Counted from the stretch's first letter, positions 1-9,972 are shown. The stretch is 64,000 nt of DNA from Putridiphycobacter sp045107045 (GCA_045107045.1 JBGCFR010000030.1:62001-126000), one strand, 5' to 3'. Program-made: numbers and translations. The notes: generated by a model not told the origin, from the sequence alone.

Positions 1-963
1 CGATATTTTTGCCTCTCTCATTGCAGGAACTGGTGTCACAATATTGTTTTTGTAATAGTTAACATAGAAAGGGGAGAGATTAGGTTTGGTTTTATTCGTG
101 TAGGGATTTGTTGTAGAAAGCTTTAATTGTGCATCTAACCAATCAATCCCAGTGTTTTGATATACTTGTGCCTTATAAGTAAGGTCTATATTATTTTTTA
201 TCGAATTACTTCTGATATCGTAAATTGGTGTCCAGCCTGCTCCACTAACCATATACGATATTTCTAGTTTTCCAGATGCGTTTGCATTTGCTGATAAGGT
301 AATTTCAATTGAACTAATTGGTTCTTGATTCTGATTTGGTTTCTGGTTAGAGTTTTTCTTGAAGGCATGAATGATTTGAATTCTATTACTTATTCTGACT
401 TTGGTTTTTAACAACTTGTTTTTAGAAATAGTAAGCAGAAGAGATTCAGAATGAATGTTATTCATTTGCTCGTAGTAATATGCCATGGCCTGTTTTAATA
501 ATGGAATAGAGTCGTTTACTTTTCCGACGCCTTTTATAGCACCATTGTTATTGAGTATGTTTTTTTGAGTATTTAATACATCTAACTTTTGCTGAAGAGC
601 CACTATTTCATAACCTAAAAGCTGTATAGAATCATTTAGTATTATAAGTTCTCTATCGAGTTTCGGGGTTGGAGTAATTGTTCCTTGGGGAATTGGCTCA
701 GGGTATTTTAATTCGTACTTTGAATCTAATATCACCATACTGCCAGTTGCATTTACCTGAATGCTTTTAGGATCAATTTGGCGACTGATATTTTGAATTG
801 AAATTGTTGTCAAACCCTTTTGAATGGAGTAGTAGGCCTTTCGGTGTATTTGAGCACCTTGTTGATAAACTGTTACCGATTGAATAGTAGATTTGATGTT
901 TTCCTGTTTTTCAGCAAATATTGAGGTGTGAATTAGGATGACTAGGATTAGTAAATTTTTCAT
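1..963 (-). CDS. DUF4140/DUF4139 domain protein, C-terminus cut by window edge
   Basis: Reading leftwards from ATG at 963, the frame stays open for all 321 codons to the window edge, so the C-terminus is missing. Residues 1-17 look like a cleavable signal peptide (MKNLLILVILIHTSIFA). Residues about 28-80 match the DUF4140 N-terminal pattern (VTVYQQGAQI, then IDPKSIQV). A helical, probably coiled-coil stretch follows at about 100-190. From about residue 235 the start of DUF4139 is visible (AGWTPIYDIR, then YQNTGIDWLDAQLKLST). The family is sometimes called mucoidy-inhibitor-like, but its biochemical role is unknown to me. Export to the periplasm or surface is inferred. A terminator separates it from gldJ upstream, so it is probably a separate unit. 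Confidence 0.75.
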   Translation of the reverse strand, partial: MKNLLILVILIHTSIFAEKQENIKSTIQSVTVYQQGAQIHRKAYYSIQKGLTTISIQNISRQIDPKSIQVNATGSMVILDSKYELKYPEPIPQGTITPTPKLDRELIILNDSIQLLGYEIVALQQKLDVLNTQKNILNNNGAIKGVGKVNDSIPLLKQAMAYYYEQMNNIHSESLLLTISKNKLLKTKVRISNRIQIIHAFKKNSNQKPNQNQEPISSIEITLSANANASGKLEISYMVSGAGWTPIYDIRSNSIKNNIDLTYKAQVYQNTGIDWLDAQLKLSTTNPYTNKTKPNLSPFYVNYYKNNIVTPVPAMREAKIS

Positions 964-1007
964 AATTGATTGTTTTCATGTCATACAATCAATTAAAAAA
1001 TTGGTTC

Positions 1008-1048
1008 AAAAAAAAGCCGAACTCATCTAGAGTTCGGCTTAAAAAAAA
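1008..1048 (-). terminator. Intrinsic terminator after gldJ
   Basis: An 11-bp perfect stem, AAGCCGAACTC (1014-1024) against GAGTTCGGCTT (1030-1040), encloses a 5-nt loop. On the minus strand a run of T follows (A run at 1008-1015 on the plus strand). It lies 23 bp beyond the gldJ stop and ends gldJ transcription before the DUF4139 gene. Confidence 0.85.
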
Positions 1049-1062
1049 GAAATTATATATTC

Positions 1063-3132
1063 TTATTTGTATTTTCCTAATCCTTTAGGACTACCAATTC
1101 TGTCCATGGCACATCTGAAACCAATCATTGATGAAGAACGATCTTCGTCTAGGAATCTACGATTACCGCCAGCAATCCAATACGCACGGTCATTCCATGA
1201 ACCACCTTTATATACTCTAGATTTATTAGAAATTAAAGTAGTTGGCCAACTCGTTCTATTATTAGGCTTAATTAAATTACCTTTTAAATCGAACTGCTCA
1301 TGTTTATTTTGATACATTACTAAATCTCCATTTCTAACACCGTTATTAATATCAGTTTTCATACCGTCTTTCTCACCAAAATAAAGCGACGATTGGAAAT
1401 CACCATCTAAATGATCTTTATAATCAGAATTCTGATAGTTTCTACGATTGATGTTTTCTTCAGCCGTAACATCTCTCCACTTCAATCTACCTGGTGTATT
1501 TATTATGTAATCTGACATTCCTTTTCGAATCATTGGAATAATATCCACAGGGTATTCATTACCTAGCTCATCTAAACGAATCAATTCTAAGTTTGGATTA
1601 TCTGAAACGCCTTCAAAAATTCCGTCAAAAACTTCAGTTTGAACAATTTCAGAGGCTTCCATTGAAAACTGATCATTTTCTTTAATAATGGCACGGTCAA
1701 TTATTTTATTTAATTCTCTCAAAATTAATACTTCTTGCTCGTACATTCCTGATTTGAAGTTTCCAGTTGAATCTGTTCCTCCAGAAGACAAAAATACAGT
1801 ACTTGGTTTACCTGAATTGTACGTTACATCATTCTTCGACTTGTAGTACATTCTAGATCCTTTATCCATTAAAGAATCATCTGCCATAGGCATATAATCT
1901 TTTGCTGTTACTCTTTGGAATCTAATACGTTCAAATTCATGTAAATATTCTTTAAGTCCATGAACATCATAAAGAATTTGCCCGTTCTTTTCAACAATGG
2001 CACCATCATTTCCAAGCACTTTCGTTTTAAACACATTCCCTCTAAATGGTCTAAAGCCATCAAAGTCTTCAGATGATAGTGGACGATAAACATCAAGCAC
2101 CCATTCAGAAACATTACCAGCCATATTATATAAACCGTAATCGTTTGGCCAGTATGAATCAACAGGTACTGTAATGTCACCTCTATCATTTAATGCACCA
2201 GCTGCTCCCATGTAATCACCTCGTCCTCTAACAAAGTTTGCTCGGATATCGCCTTGGAAATCTTTGTCATCATTTCTTACCCAGTGGCCTGTCCAAGGGT
2301 ATGTTCTCTTATTTTCAATAACACCTGGATCTTCAGGATTTGTCATAGATCCCACTAGACCGTAATATGCAAATTCCCATTCAGCTTCAGTTGGGAGACG
2401 ATATCTTGGTAGTAGTATTCCATCTTCCATTCTTACAATCCTAGTTCCTAAGTCTTTCTTCTTACCACTCCAACCTTGTTGTGGCGATAAATCTTCAATT
2501 TTTCTTTCTTTATCCTCTCCTGGATGGTATTGGTCAGTTAAATATGATTCGGTTGTAAAAGGCTCACCATCTTGATCAGGATTCATTGCCAATACACCTT
2601 CACGAATTAAAATATACTCGTTTACTCTATCTGTTCTCCATTTACAGAAATCATTAGCTTGATTCCATGATACTCCTACCACAGGGTAATTTTGGTAAGA
2701 TGGATGTCTTAAGTAGTATTCTACATAAGGTTCGTTGTAACCAAGCGGCGATCTCCAACAATTAGTGTCGGGTAAGGCATTTCTATAAATCATTGGAAAC
2801 TCTGAGTATGTTCTTTTAATCCAATATAGATATTCCAACCAGTTAAAATTTGTTACTTCAAACTGATCAATATAAAATGAAGAGACTGATACTCTTCTTG
2901 GTGTATTGTTCCAATCGTGCATTACATCTTGCTCAGATCTACCCATTGTAAAAGTTCCACCCTCAACTAATACCAATCCTGGACCAGTTTCTTGATCAAC
3001 ATCAGGCACTTTTTGAAAACCACCCAATTTAGAATTGTTAAAATCCCATCCGGTTGTGTTAGAACGCTCTCTACCGCATGATAAAATACCAAGTGCAATA
3101 ACTACGATCCATAAAATGTTATGATTTTTCAT
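1063..3132 (-). CDS. gldJ: Gliding motility / T9SS lipoprotein GldJ
   Basis: The 689-residue product starts with a lipoprotein signal (ILSC, lipid-attachment Cys19) and then a formylglycine-generating-enzyme/sulfatase-modifying-factor fold. The fold is marked by LVLVEGGTFTMGRSE at about residue 53, YRLPTEAEWEFA near 250, a GLYNMAGNVSEWV stretch near 335, and KGGSWNDRAYW ... SSSMIGFRCA at the C-terminus. This architecture with DEDRSS and GFRCAMDR is characteristic of GldJ, which in flavobacteria is needed for gliding and stabilises GldK and the T9SS ring. It is somewhat longer than the roughly 560-residue F. johnsoniae protein, because of inserts between the conserved blocks. Its neighbours are PorP/SprF-like, PorU and PorV genes, which supports the call. 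GldK shares the fold, but the C-terminus and synteny favour GldJ. Confidence 0.88.
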   Translation of the reverse strand: MKNHNILWIVVIALGILSCGRERSNTTGWDFNNSKLGGFQKVPDVDQETGPGLVLVEGGTFTMGRSEQDVMHDWNNTPRRVSVSSFYIDQFEVTNFNWLEYLYWIKRTYSEFPMIYRNALPDTNCWRSPLGYNEPYVEYYLRHPSYQNYPVVGVSWNQANDFCKWRTDRVNEYILIREGVLAMNPDQDGEPFTTESYLTDQYHPGEDKERKIEDLSPQQGWSGKKKDLGTRIVRMEDGILLPRYRLPTEAEWEFAYYGLVGSMTNPEDPGVIENKRTYPWTGHWVRNDDKDFQGDIRANFVRGRGDYMGAAGALNDRGDITVPVDSYWPNDYGLYNMAGNVSEWVLDVYRPLSSEDFDGFRPFRGNVFKTKVLGNDGAIVEKNGQILYDVHGLKEYLHEFERIRFQRVTAKDYMPMADDSLMDKGSRMYYKSKNDVTYNSGKPSTVFLSSGGTDSTGNFKSGMYEQEVLILRELNKIIDRAIIKENDQFSMEASEIVQTEVFDGIFEGVSDNPNLELIRLDELGNEYPVDIIPMIRKGMSDYIINTPGRLKWRDVTAEENINRRNYQNSDYKDHLDGDFQSSLYFGEKDGMKTDINNGVRNGDLVMYQNKHEQFDLKGNLIKPNNRTSWPTTLISNKSRVYKGGSWNDRAYWIAGGNRRFLDEDRSSSMIGFRCAMDRIGSPKGLGKYK

Positions 3133-3192
3133 ACTCTTAAATTAATTATAAAATCAGAATTTACTTTATAATATCCTTTTTTCATTTAGTTA

Positions 3193-3200
3193 CAAACATA
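3193..3200 (-). promoter_or_regulatory. Candidate -7 box for gldJ
   Basis: On the minus strand the sequence is TATGTTTG, a full match to the Bacteroidota TAnnTTTG element. It sits 60 bp upstream of the gldJ start and 2 bp beyond the stop of the porP-like gene. No clear TTTG -33 element was seen. Confidence 0.4.
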
Positions 3201-3201
3201 A

Positions 3202-4203
3202 TTAAAAAGATGGACATGATAAAGTTCTAAATCTTTTAGTTTTCTTTTTACAGTTTAAAATATATCCCAATGAAAGCTCGTGAGAACCTCCGCTAGAGTT
3301 AGTTAGCGGGGATGTTGTAATGTCATAGCTATAACCAAATGTCATCCTATCTAGCTTAACACCAGTAGTTAATATAAATGAGTCACCTTCACGCCACCAG
3401 GCACCAAGTGTAAAAATTGAATATTTGTAATATAACCCTAAGTTAAGTTGCATAAAACCATTTTGGTAGGTATATAAAATGTTGGGCGAAAGTGCAGCTT
3501 TACGATCAAAATTGGCATCATCACCAAATTTGATGTCAGTACCTGCATGTATCGTAAACATTATTGGCATTCTTGCACTATTAAGAAGTAATGATTCATC
3601 AGGTCTATTAATATGCTTCGCAGCAAATCCAAAATAAAATTTGTCAGAATAACCTACTAAACCAGCAGATAAGTCAAAAAAGCCTCTTGTTGTCCAATTG
3701 TCACCTACTTCATTTCCACGTTTAAAATCTCCTGACGTATATATAAAGCCTCTTCTTGGGTCTATTTGGTCACCAAATGATAAAACACCCCAATTAACGA
3801 ATTTTTGATTCCATGTAGTTTGCACGCCTGCTAAGACAGAAAACTTACGACTTAATTTCCAATGATAAGAGTAAGCTAAATTTAAAGTTGACCAGTTAAG
3901 TGTATTTCCACCAGCCATATCATTGGTAACCATAACCGCAATACCGCCATCAATGGCATCAATATACTGATCATAAGAAAAGCTATTGGTTACGTATGCA
4001 CCAGAAACTGAAGGCCATTGATTTCTATGGTTCATGACAAACCTTGGACAATTTTCAGCACCAGCTAGTGCAGGGTTTAGATAAATGGGATTTGCATAAA
4101 ACTGTGTAAAGACAGGATCCTGACCAAATGATGCACCACTGTAACATAGCAGTGAAATGGTTAGAGAAAAACCAGTCTTGAATAAGTTTATTTTACTTAA
4201 CAT
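3202..4203 (-). CDS. PorP/SprF-family T9SS outer membrane protein
   Basis: The 333-residue protein has a signal peptide (residues 1 to about 27, ending ASFGQ). It then shows the family signature DPVFTQFYANPIYLNPALAG followed by NHRNQWP. The rest alternates aromatic and polar residues in amphipathic strands, as expected for an outer membrane beta-barrel. PorP/SprF proteins occur in many paralogues; some anchor PorE/GldK-type rings or support export of a specific adhesin such as SprB. It lies between gldJ and the divergent porU, so it may serve the core machinery or simply have been inserted in the cluster. The paralogue cannot be assigned from sequence alone. The C-terminus is Cys-containing (CKKKTKRFRTLSCPSF), which is unusual for a barrel end. 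Confidence 0.85.
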   Translation of the reverse strand: MLSKINLFKTGFSLTISLLCYSGASFGQDPVFTQFYANPIYLNPALAGAENCPRFVMNHRNQWPSVSGAYVTNSFSYDQYIDAIDGGIAVMVTNDMAGGNTLNWSTLNLAYSYHWKLSRKFSVLAGVQTTWNQKFVNWGVLSFGDQIDPRRGFIYTSGDFKRGNEVGDNWTTRGFFDLSAGLVGYSDKFYFGFAAKHINRPDESLLLNSARMPIMFTIHAGTDIKFGDDANFDRKAALSPNILYTYQNGFMQLNLGLYYKYSIFTLGAWWREGDSFILTTGVKLDRMTFGYSYDITTSPLTNSSGGSHELSLGYILNCKKKTKRFRTLSCPSF

Positions 4204-4281
4204 TTAAAGTCTATTACGCAAGTAGGTAGGCTTGGTTACATTTAATTTAACCTACTTTTTCAAACAAGCTGCAATAATAAC

Positions 4282-4289
4282 TATTTTTG
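4282..4289 (+). promoter_or_regulatory. Candidate -7 box for porU
   Basis: TATTTTTG, a full match to TAnnTTTG, lies 42 bp before the porU start in the 128-bp gap between divergent porP-like and porU genes. No convincing -33 TTTG was found at 18-20 bp upstream. Confidence 0.4.
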
Positions 4290-4331
4290 TTCGTTTTTTA
4301 AACAAAACTATTCAAAACTTTAAATAGGTAT

Positions 4332-7300
4332 ATGGCAAACTTCCTTAAATTTTTTCTCTTCTGTTTTGCACAAATTGTTACGGTTAATTCTTTTGCACAA
4401 AAGGAAATAGTTGAAATACAGGTGAATTGGGATTCAGAATTAGGAACATGTGATGCTTGTGATTTCAATGCACAGACAAAGCAAATTGATGGTCAAAAAG
4501 TATCAAAACTTAACGTCAGAAATGGAAGTGATTTTTCCTTTAATATTATTGATATAGTTTATGAGAATACAATTTATCAAGCTGTCTTGAATAGCGCAGT
4601 GATAAGTTCATCTCCCAATATTAATATTCAAATTAAAACTGCTAGAAATAATAAGTTTCTAGTCAGCACATTTAATCCACTGCTTTCAGTTAATGGAACA
4701 GTCAAAAAGATTAAAAAAATTGTAGTTGAGATTAATTATTCAACTGTTACAACCAAAGATGACAGAGAACATATTTATGCTAATGAATCTGTTTTAAGAA
4801 AAGGAAATTGGTTTAAGATTGGAATTCAGAAATCAGGTGTTCATAAAATTACATTTAGTGATTTAAATGCTTTAGGTATTAGTACCTCTGGTTTGAATCC
4901 TAAGCACATTAACTTATATAGCAACCACAACACTGAATTACCGATAAGCAATTCTGAAAGCAGACCAGATGATTTACTGAGAAACTCAATATATATTAGT
5001 GGTGAATCAGATAATCAATTTAATGAAGCTGATTATATACTTTTTTACGCAACAGGTCCTTTACACGAAAGTCTGCAAGTTGGAGAAGGTTTTAATGTAT
5101 CAAAGAATGATTTTGACAGTTTGTCATATGCATACATCTGCATTGATGCCTCAGTTTCACCAAAAAGGATTACAAAGCTAAGTTTTCCTAATGGTAATAT
5201 AAATACGAATTCAAATAGTTTTAATGAGGTCGTATTGCATGAGGAAGATTTAGTTAATTTGTTAAAGTCTGGTGGGAATTGGTACGGTGAGAATTTTGAT
5301 ATTTATCAAGAACAAGATTTTTCAATTACAACTCGAAATGCGGTGACATCAAGTCCCGCTAAAATGAGGGCAGGCGCTGCTATTTATTCTCCAAGCGGAA
5401 ATAGTGTTTTGAGCTTTTCGAGTAATGGTCAACTCATTAATAGTCTTTCAGGTGATAATACAAGTGGTTCATATGAAGTAGCAATCTATAATACTGCTAG
5501 TGGAACGTTTAATATAAATTCCGACGTTTCTACAGTCAATTTTAATTTCTCACAAGGTGGTAACCCATCTTCACAAGCTTGGTTAGATGTTTTCCAAATC
5601 AATTATAGAAGGTGGATTACTAATAGCAATGAGCAAATAAGGGTTAGAGATTGGAATAGTGTTGGTGCTGGCAATTATACTCAGTTTGCAATTTCGTCTG
5701 CAACTAGTGGTGTAAAAGTTTGGGATGTAACAAATCCATCTGAAACTTTTGAATTAACAACCCAGTCAAGTGGAAACGATAAAATATTTAAATCAACAAC
5801 CGATTCATTGCACACTTTTGCTGTTTTTAATGATGCTCAGGCATATAAACCAGTACTCATAGGTAGTATAAAAAATCAAAATTTGCATGCGCTTTCTCAA
5901 GTAGATTATTTAATTGTAACACCACAAAAATTGAAAACTCAAGCTGATCGATTAGCTGATTTGCACAGAGGTAATGGTCTATCTGTGCATGTTGTTGAGC
6001 TTCAAAAAATTTATAATGAATTTTCATGTGGTCTTGCTGATCCAGGTGCTATAAAGTGGTTTACAAAAATGTTTTATGATAGGGCTAATGGTGACCCAAA
6101 TAATGCAATAAAATCTCTATTACTTTTTGGTGATGGATCATATGATCGATTGACAAGAGTTAGCGATAATGAATTGACTAATTTAATTCCAACTTATCAA
6201 AATAGTCATGGTTTTAGTAATGGGCACTACATAAATTTTATAGGTTCTTACACTAGTGATGATTTTTTTGGATTACTTGATGATGATGAAGGTATGGGAT
6301 CAAGTGATTTGTTAGATGTTGGGGTTGGACGTTTGCCAATTCATACAGAAAGTGAGGCAACTGCTGCTATTGATAAAATTGAACACTATATGAATTACGG
6401 TTCTACCCTGTATGCTAATTCAGTAGGAGTAACTTGTGATGGAAATGGTTTTGCAAGTTCAATGGGTGATTGGAGAACAAGAAACTTACTGATTGCTGAT
6501 GATGAAGATGATGGTAAATTTGTGGCAGATTGTGAAGCAGTAAGCGATATTATCCAAGAAAAGCACCCCGAAATAAATATTGTCAAACTCTACTTAGATG
6601 CTTTTCAACAGGAAGCAACCTCATCTGGTCAACGTTATCCAGAAGTAGAAAATGCCATTAATCAAATTATTAATACCGGAACCTTAGTCGCAAATTATGT
6701 CGGTCATGGCGGTGAGACAGGGCTCTCAGCAGAGCGTATACTCTCAGTTCCAACCATAAAAACGTGGACTAATGTGAATAATATGCCTTTATTTATTTCA
6801 GCTACATGTGAATTTAGTCGTTTTGATGATCCATCAAGAGTTTCTGCTGGAGAATTTATGTTTTTGCAACCCTATGGAGGCGCCATTGCATTATTGACAA
6901 CAACTAGACTTGTCTTTATTCATACTAATAGTAATCTTGTGAAAAATCTATATAGACAAATATTTAGAGAAGAAAATGGTAAGCCCCTTACTTTTGGCGA
7001 AATTATTCGCTTATCTAAAAACTTAACAGCTGGAGATGAAAATATGAGGAATTTCACATTATTGGGAGATCCTGCTCTTGAGCTTGGTAAACCACAGCCA
7101 AATATTAAGACAACCAAAATTAATAGCGTGGCAATAGCTTCATTTACGGATACTATTAAAGCTCTTTCAAAAGTTACTATCGAAGGCGAAATTACTGATA
7201 ATAGTGGGAACTTATTGTCTAATTTCAATGGTTTTGCAACACCAATCGTTTATGATAAAATTATTGAAAAACAGACACTTGGGCAGGATGTTAAGTCGCC

Positions 7301-8174
7301 AGTTATTAAGTTTGATGATCGTACAAGTCAGCTTTACAAGGGGAAATCAACCGTGAAAGATGGAAAATTCAAATTTACTTTTATTGTCCCAAAGGATATT
7401 AATTATACTTTTGGAAATGGAAAGTTAAGCTATTATGCTGAAAATGGAACAAGTCAAAAATTAGGTTTTGATACTAGTATTGTAATTGGTGGTATTGACC
7501 CAAATGGATTAGTAGATAACTTAGGGCCGTCTATAGATCTTTTTATGAATGATGAAAGTTTTGTAAATAGCGGTATAACTGATGAAAATCCAATTTTTTT
7601 AGCTCATGTTTCTGACGAAAATGGAATTAATACAACTGGAAATGGTATTGGACATGATATATCATTAATTCTTGATGATGAAACATCTAATCCAATTATT
7701 TTAAATAATTTTTATGAGTCAGATTTAGATACTTATCAAAGCGGAAAAGCCCGTTACCAAATTCTTGATTTGGAGCCAGGGATTCATACTGCTAGATTCA
7801 AGGTTTGGGATGTTAACAATAATTCTTCTGAAAAGGTCATTAGCTTTGAAGTTAAACCCAAAGAAGATGTTGCAATTCGTCAGCTGCTAAATTACCCGAA
7901 TCCTTTTACCACCAAAACTTTATTCTATTTTGAACATAATCAGGTTTGCAATCAATTGGAAACTAAAGTTGAAATTTTCACAGTGTCAGGAAAATTGGTC
8001 CGAACTATTTTTGAAAACGTTAATACTAGCGGGTTTAGATCTGATGGAATTTCTTGGGATGGAAGAGATGATTATGGAGATAAAATTGGACGCGGAGTTT
8101 ACGTATATCGTCTTTCAATAGTTACTGATGACGGACAACAAGCAGAAAAGTTGGAAAAACTTGTTATTTTATAG
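4332..8174 (+). CDS. porU: Type IX secretion system sortase PorU (C25 family)
   Basis: The 1280-residue product has a signal peptide (residues 1 to about 22, ending NSFAQ) and a long beta-rich N-terminal half. A gingipain-like C25 caspase-fold peptidase domain spans about residues 535-880. The catalytic pair is visible: His792 in NYVGHGGE and Cys826 in ISATCEFSRF. The C-terminus (about 1190-1280) is a T9SS-type beta domain with LLNYPNPF, VSGKLVRT, WDGRDDYG and GRGVYVYRL. PorU removes the C-terminal sorting signal of T9SS cargo at the cell surface and attaches the cargo to A-LPS; it works with PorV, encoded next. Length and architecture match known PorU proteins. Confidence 0.93.
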   Translation: MANFLKFFLFCFAQIVTVNSFAQKEIVEIQVNWDSELGTCDACDFNAQTKQIDGQKVSKLNVRNGSDFSFNIIDIVYENTIYQAVLNSAVISSSPNINIQIKTARNNKFLVSTFNPLLSVNGTVKKIKKIVVEINYSTVTTKDDREHIYANESVLRKGNWFKIGIQKSGVHKITFSDLNALGISTSGLNPKHINLYSNHNTELPISNSESRPDDLLRNSIYISGESDNQFNEADYILFYATGPLHESLQVGEGFNVSKNDFDSLSYAYICIDASVSPKRITKLSFPNGNINTNSNSFNEVVLHEEDLVNLLKSGGNWYGENFDIYQEQDFSITTRNAVTSSPAKMRAGAAIYSPSGNSVLSFSSNGQLINSLSGDNTSGSYEVAIYNTASGTFNINSDVSTVNFNFSQGGNPSSQAWLDVFQINYRRWITNSNEQIRVRDWNSVGAGNYTQFAISSATSGVKVWDVTNPSETFELTTQSSGNDKIFKSTTDSLHTFAVFNDAQAYKPVLIGSIKNQNLHALSQVDYLIVTPQKLKTQADRLADLHRGNGLSVHVVELQKIYNEFSCGLADPGAIKWFTKMFYDRANGDPNNAIKSLLLFGDGSYDRLTRVSDNELTNLIPTYQNSHGFSNGHYINFIGSYTSDDFFGLLDDDEGMGSSDLLDVGVGRLPIHTESEATAAIDKIEHYMNYGSTLYANSVGVTCDGNGFASSMGDWRTRNLLIADDEDDGKFVADCEAVSDIIQEKHPEINIVKLYLDAFQQEATSSGQRYPEVENAINQIINTGTLVANYVGHGGETGLSAERILSVPTIKTWTNVNNMPLFISATCEFSRFDDPSRVSAGEFMFLQPYGGAIALLTTTRLVFIHTNSNLVKNLYRQIFREENGKPLTFGEIIRLSKNLTAGDENMRNFTLLGDPALELGKPQPNIKTTKINSVAIASFTDTIKALSKVTIEGEITDNSGNLLSNFNGFATPIVYDKIIEKQTLGQDVKSPVIKFDDRTSQLYKGKSTVKDGKFKFTFIVPKDINYTFGNGKLSYYAENGTSQKLGFDTSIVIGGIDPNGLVDNLGPSIDLFMNDESFVNSGITDENPIFLAHVSDENGINTTGNGIGHDISLILDDETSNPIILNNFYESDLDTYQSGKARYQILDLEPGIHTARFKVWDVNNNSSEKVISFEVKPKEDVAIRQLLNYPNPFTTKTLFYFEHNQVCNQLETKVEIFTVSGKLVRTIFENVNTSGFRSDGISWDGRDDYGDKIGRGVYVYRLSIVTDDGQQAEKLEKLVIL

Positions 8175-8204
8175 AAGGCTCACAATATAAAATTCTTTTT
8201 TGCG

Positions 8205-8212
8205 TATATTTG
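8205..8212 (+). promoter_or_regulatory. Candidate -7 box for porV-ispF
   Basis: TATATTTG matches TAnnTTTG exactly and lies 23 bp before the porV start, in the 61-bp gap after porU. It suggests that porV-ispF has its own promoter besides any readthrough from porU. Confidence 0.45.
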
Positions 8213-8235
8213 TACATTAGATTAATTAACAATTC

Positions 8236-9480
8236 ATGAAACATATCCTTTTTGGTTTTTTAACATTATTTATTTTTGGTCAAACATTTGTTGTTCAGGC
8301 ACAAAATGATGGTGATGATGAAATATTTCAATTAAATACGATAACTACTGCAGTTCCATTTTTAGTTATTACACCAGATTCTAGATCTGGGGGAATGGGA
8401 GATGTAGGTGCTGCAACTACGCCAGATGCTAACTCTTTTCATTGGAATACAGCTAAATTGATTTTTTCTAAGCAGTCGGGCGAAGTATCATTGTCATACA
8501 CACCCTGGCTGAGAGGCTTAGTGGATGATATTCAATTATCTTATTTAGCCGGTTATAAAAAAATAGGAACTAAACACGTTTTTGGCGGTTCTCTAAGGTA
8601 TTTTAGCTTAGGGACTATTAATTTTACTGATCAAAGCGGATTGCCAATTGTTGATTTTAATCCAAATGAATATGAAATTTTGGGGGGATATGCATTTAAG
8701 TTATCAGATATGACGTCGGTTGGTATAAACGGTAAGTTTATATATTCAAACTTGTCAGGTCAAATCGCTGCTGGAACGGCAACTTCAAAACCTGGAATAG
8801 GTGGTGCAGCAGATTTATCTTTTTCATTTGTTAATCCTGACATAATGTTAGGTAGTTTCAAATCACAAATTTCAGCTGGGGCTACTATTTCTAATCTAGG
8901 AAATAAAATGGCTTATTCACAGGCTGTAGAAAGAGATTTTATTCCTACAAATTTAAGACTTGGAACTGCTTTAAAAATGAACTTTGACAGTTATAATTCA
9001 TTAAGTGCTGCTATTGACTTTAATAAATTATTAGTGCCTACATTACCAATACGTGATGTAAATGACAATGATATAATTATTTCAGGAAAAGAAAATGATG
9101 TTGGTGTAATTGCAGGTGCCTTACAATCTTTTTATGATGCACCAGGACAACAAGATTTTGATGAGAATGGAGATTCTTTTATTGTAAAAAATAGTCGATT
9201 AGTTGAAGAGTTAAGAGAAATTAATATTGGCTTTGGATTGGAATACTGGTATAGTGATATTTTGGCTTTTAGATCTGGGTTTTTCCATGAAAGTACTGTA
9301 AAGGGAAATAGAAAGTATATGACATTTGGGGCTGGCCTAAAAGCCTATTCGTTTGGATTAGATTTATCGTATCTTGTTTCAGTAACAAACGCTAACCCTT
9401 TAGCTAATACTGTTAGATTTTCATTGAGTTTCAGATTTGGTGACAATAACGGAACCAAGTTAGGGGGAGATTCAGAATGA
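8236..9480 (+). CDS. porV: Type IX secretion outer membrane protein PorV
   Basis: The 414-residue protein has a signal peptide (residues 1 to about 22, VVQAQ). The PorV signature follows: NTITTAVPFLVITPDSRSGGMGDVGAAT, then ANSFHWNTAKL. The remainder is a 14-strand-type barrel of the OmpP1/FadL class ending SFRFGDNNGTK. PorV (also LptO) is the shuttle that receives cargo from the SprA translocon and delivers it to PorU. Its position directly after porU is the order found in flavobacteria. The gene overlaps ispF by 4 bp (ATGA), so the two are translationally coupled despite unrelated functions. Confidence 0.93.
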   Translation: MKHILFGFLTLFIFGQTFVVQAQNDGDDEIFQLNTITTAVPFLVITPDSRSGGMGDVGAATTPDANSFHWNTAKLIFSKQSGEVSLSYTPWLRGLVDDIQLSYLAGYKKIGTKHVFGGSLRYFSLGTINFTDQSGLPIVDFNPNEYEILGGYAFKLSDMTSVGINGKFIYSNLSGQIAAGTATSKPGIGGAADLSFSFVNPDIMLGSFKSQISAGATISNLGNKMAYSQAVERDFIPTNLRLGTALKMNFDSYNSLSAAIDFNKLLVPTLPIRDVNDNDIIISGKENDVGVIAGALQSFYDAPGQQDFDENGDSFIVKNSRLVEELREINIGFGLEYWYSDILAFRSGFFHESTVKGNRKYMTFGAGLKAYSFGLDLSYLVSVTNANPLANTVRFSLSFRFGDNNGTKLGGDSE

Positions 9481-9953
9481 TTTTTAGAACGGGATTTGGT
9501 GTAGATATACATCAACTCAAAGCAGGTTTACCACTTTTTATTGGAGGAATTCATGTCCCATCTGATTTTGGTGCAGTTGGTCATTCAGATGCTGATGTTT
9601 TATTACATGCAATTTGCGACGCCTTATTGGGGGCTGCAAATTTACGGGATATAGGATTCCATTTTTCAGACACTGATCCAAAATATAAAGGGATTGATAG
9701 TAAAATACTGCTTGGTGAAACTTATAAATTAGTAAAAGAAAAAGGCTATAAATTGAGCAATCTGGATGCCACCGTCATGCTTGAAAATCCAAAGGTCAAT
9801 CCGCATATTTCTGCCATGCAAATTATTATTGCAAAAATCCTCGAAGTTGATTTAGACGCTATTTCCATAAAAGCAACTAGAGGGGAAAAAATGGGATATA
9901 TAGGAGTTGGAGAAGGTATTCAAGCGTATTCCACAGTCCTAATTTTTAAATAG
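9477..9953 (+). CDS. ispF: 2-C-methyl-D-erythritol 2,4-cyclodiphosphate synthase
   Basis: The 158-residue enzyme cyclises CDP-methylerythritol 2-phosphate in the non-mevalonate isoprenoid pathway. The metal-binding residues are visible: Asp10 and His12 in GFGVDIHQL and His44 in ADVLLHAICDALLGA, with GHSDAD at about 35-40. The C-terminal half has KINP-like ENPKVNP and IKATRGEKMGYIGVGEGI. Length is normal for the trimeric family. It starts inside the last codons of porV (ATGA overlap), so expression depends on the porV transcript. Other isoprenoid genes are not nearby. Confidence 0.96.
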   Translation: MIFRTGFGVDIHQLKAGLPLFIGGIHVPSDFGAVGHSDADVLLHAICDALLGAANLRDIGFHFSDTDPKYKGIDSKILLGETYKLVKEKGYKLSNLDATVMLENPKVNPHISAMQIIIAKILEVDLDAISIKATRGEKMGYIGVGEGIQAYSTVLIFK

Positions 9954-9972
9954 AATTTGCTAATTTAGTGCT

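Noticed and set aside
6395..7228. Minus-strand open frames inside porU
   Set aside because: They are shadows of porU: the porU frame is intact and carries the C25 motifs.
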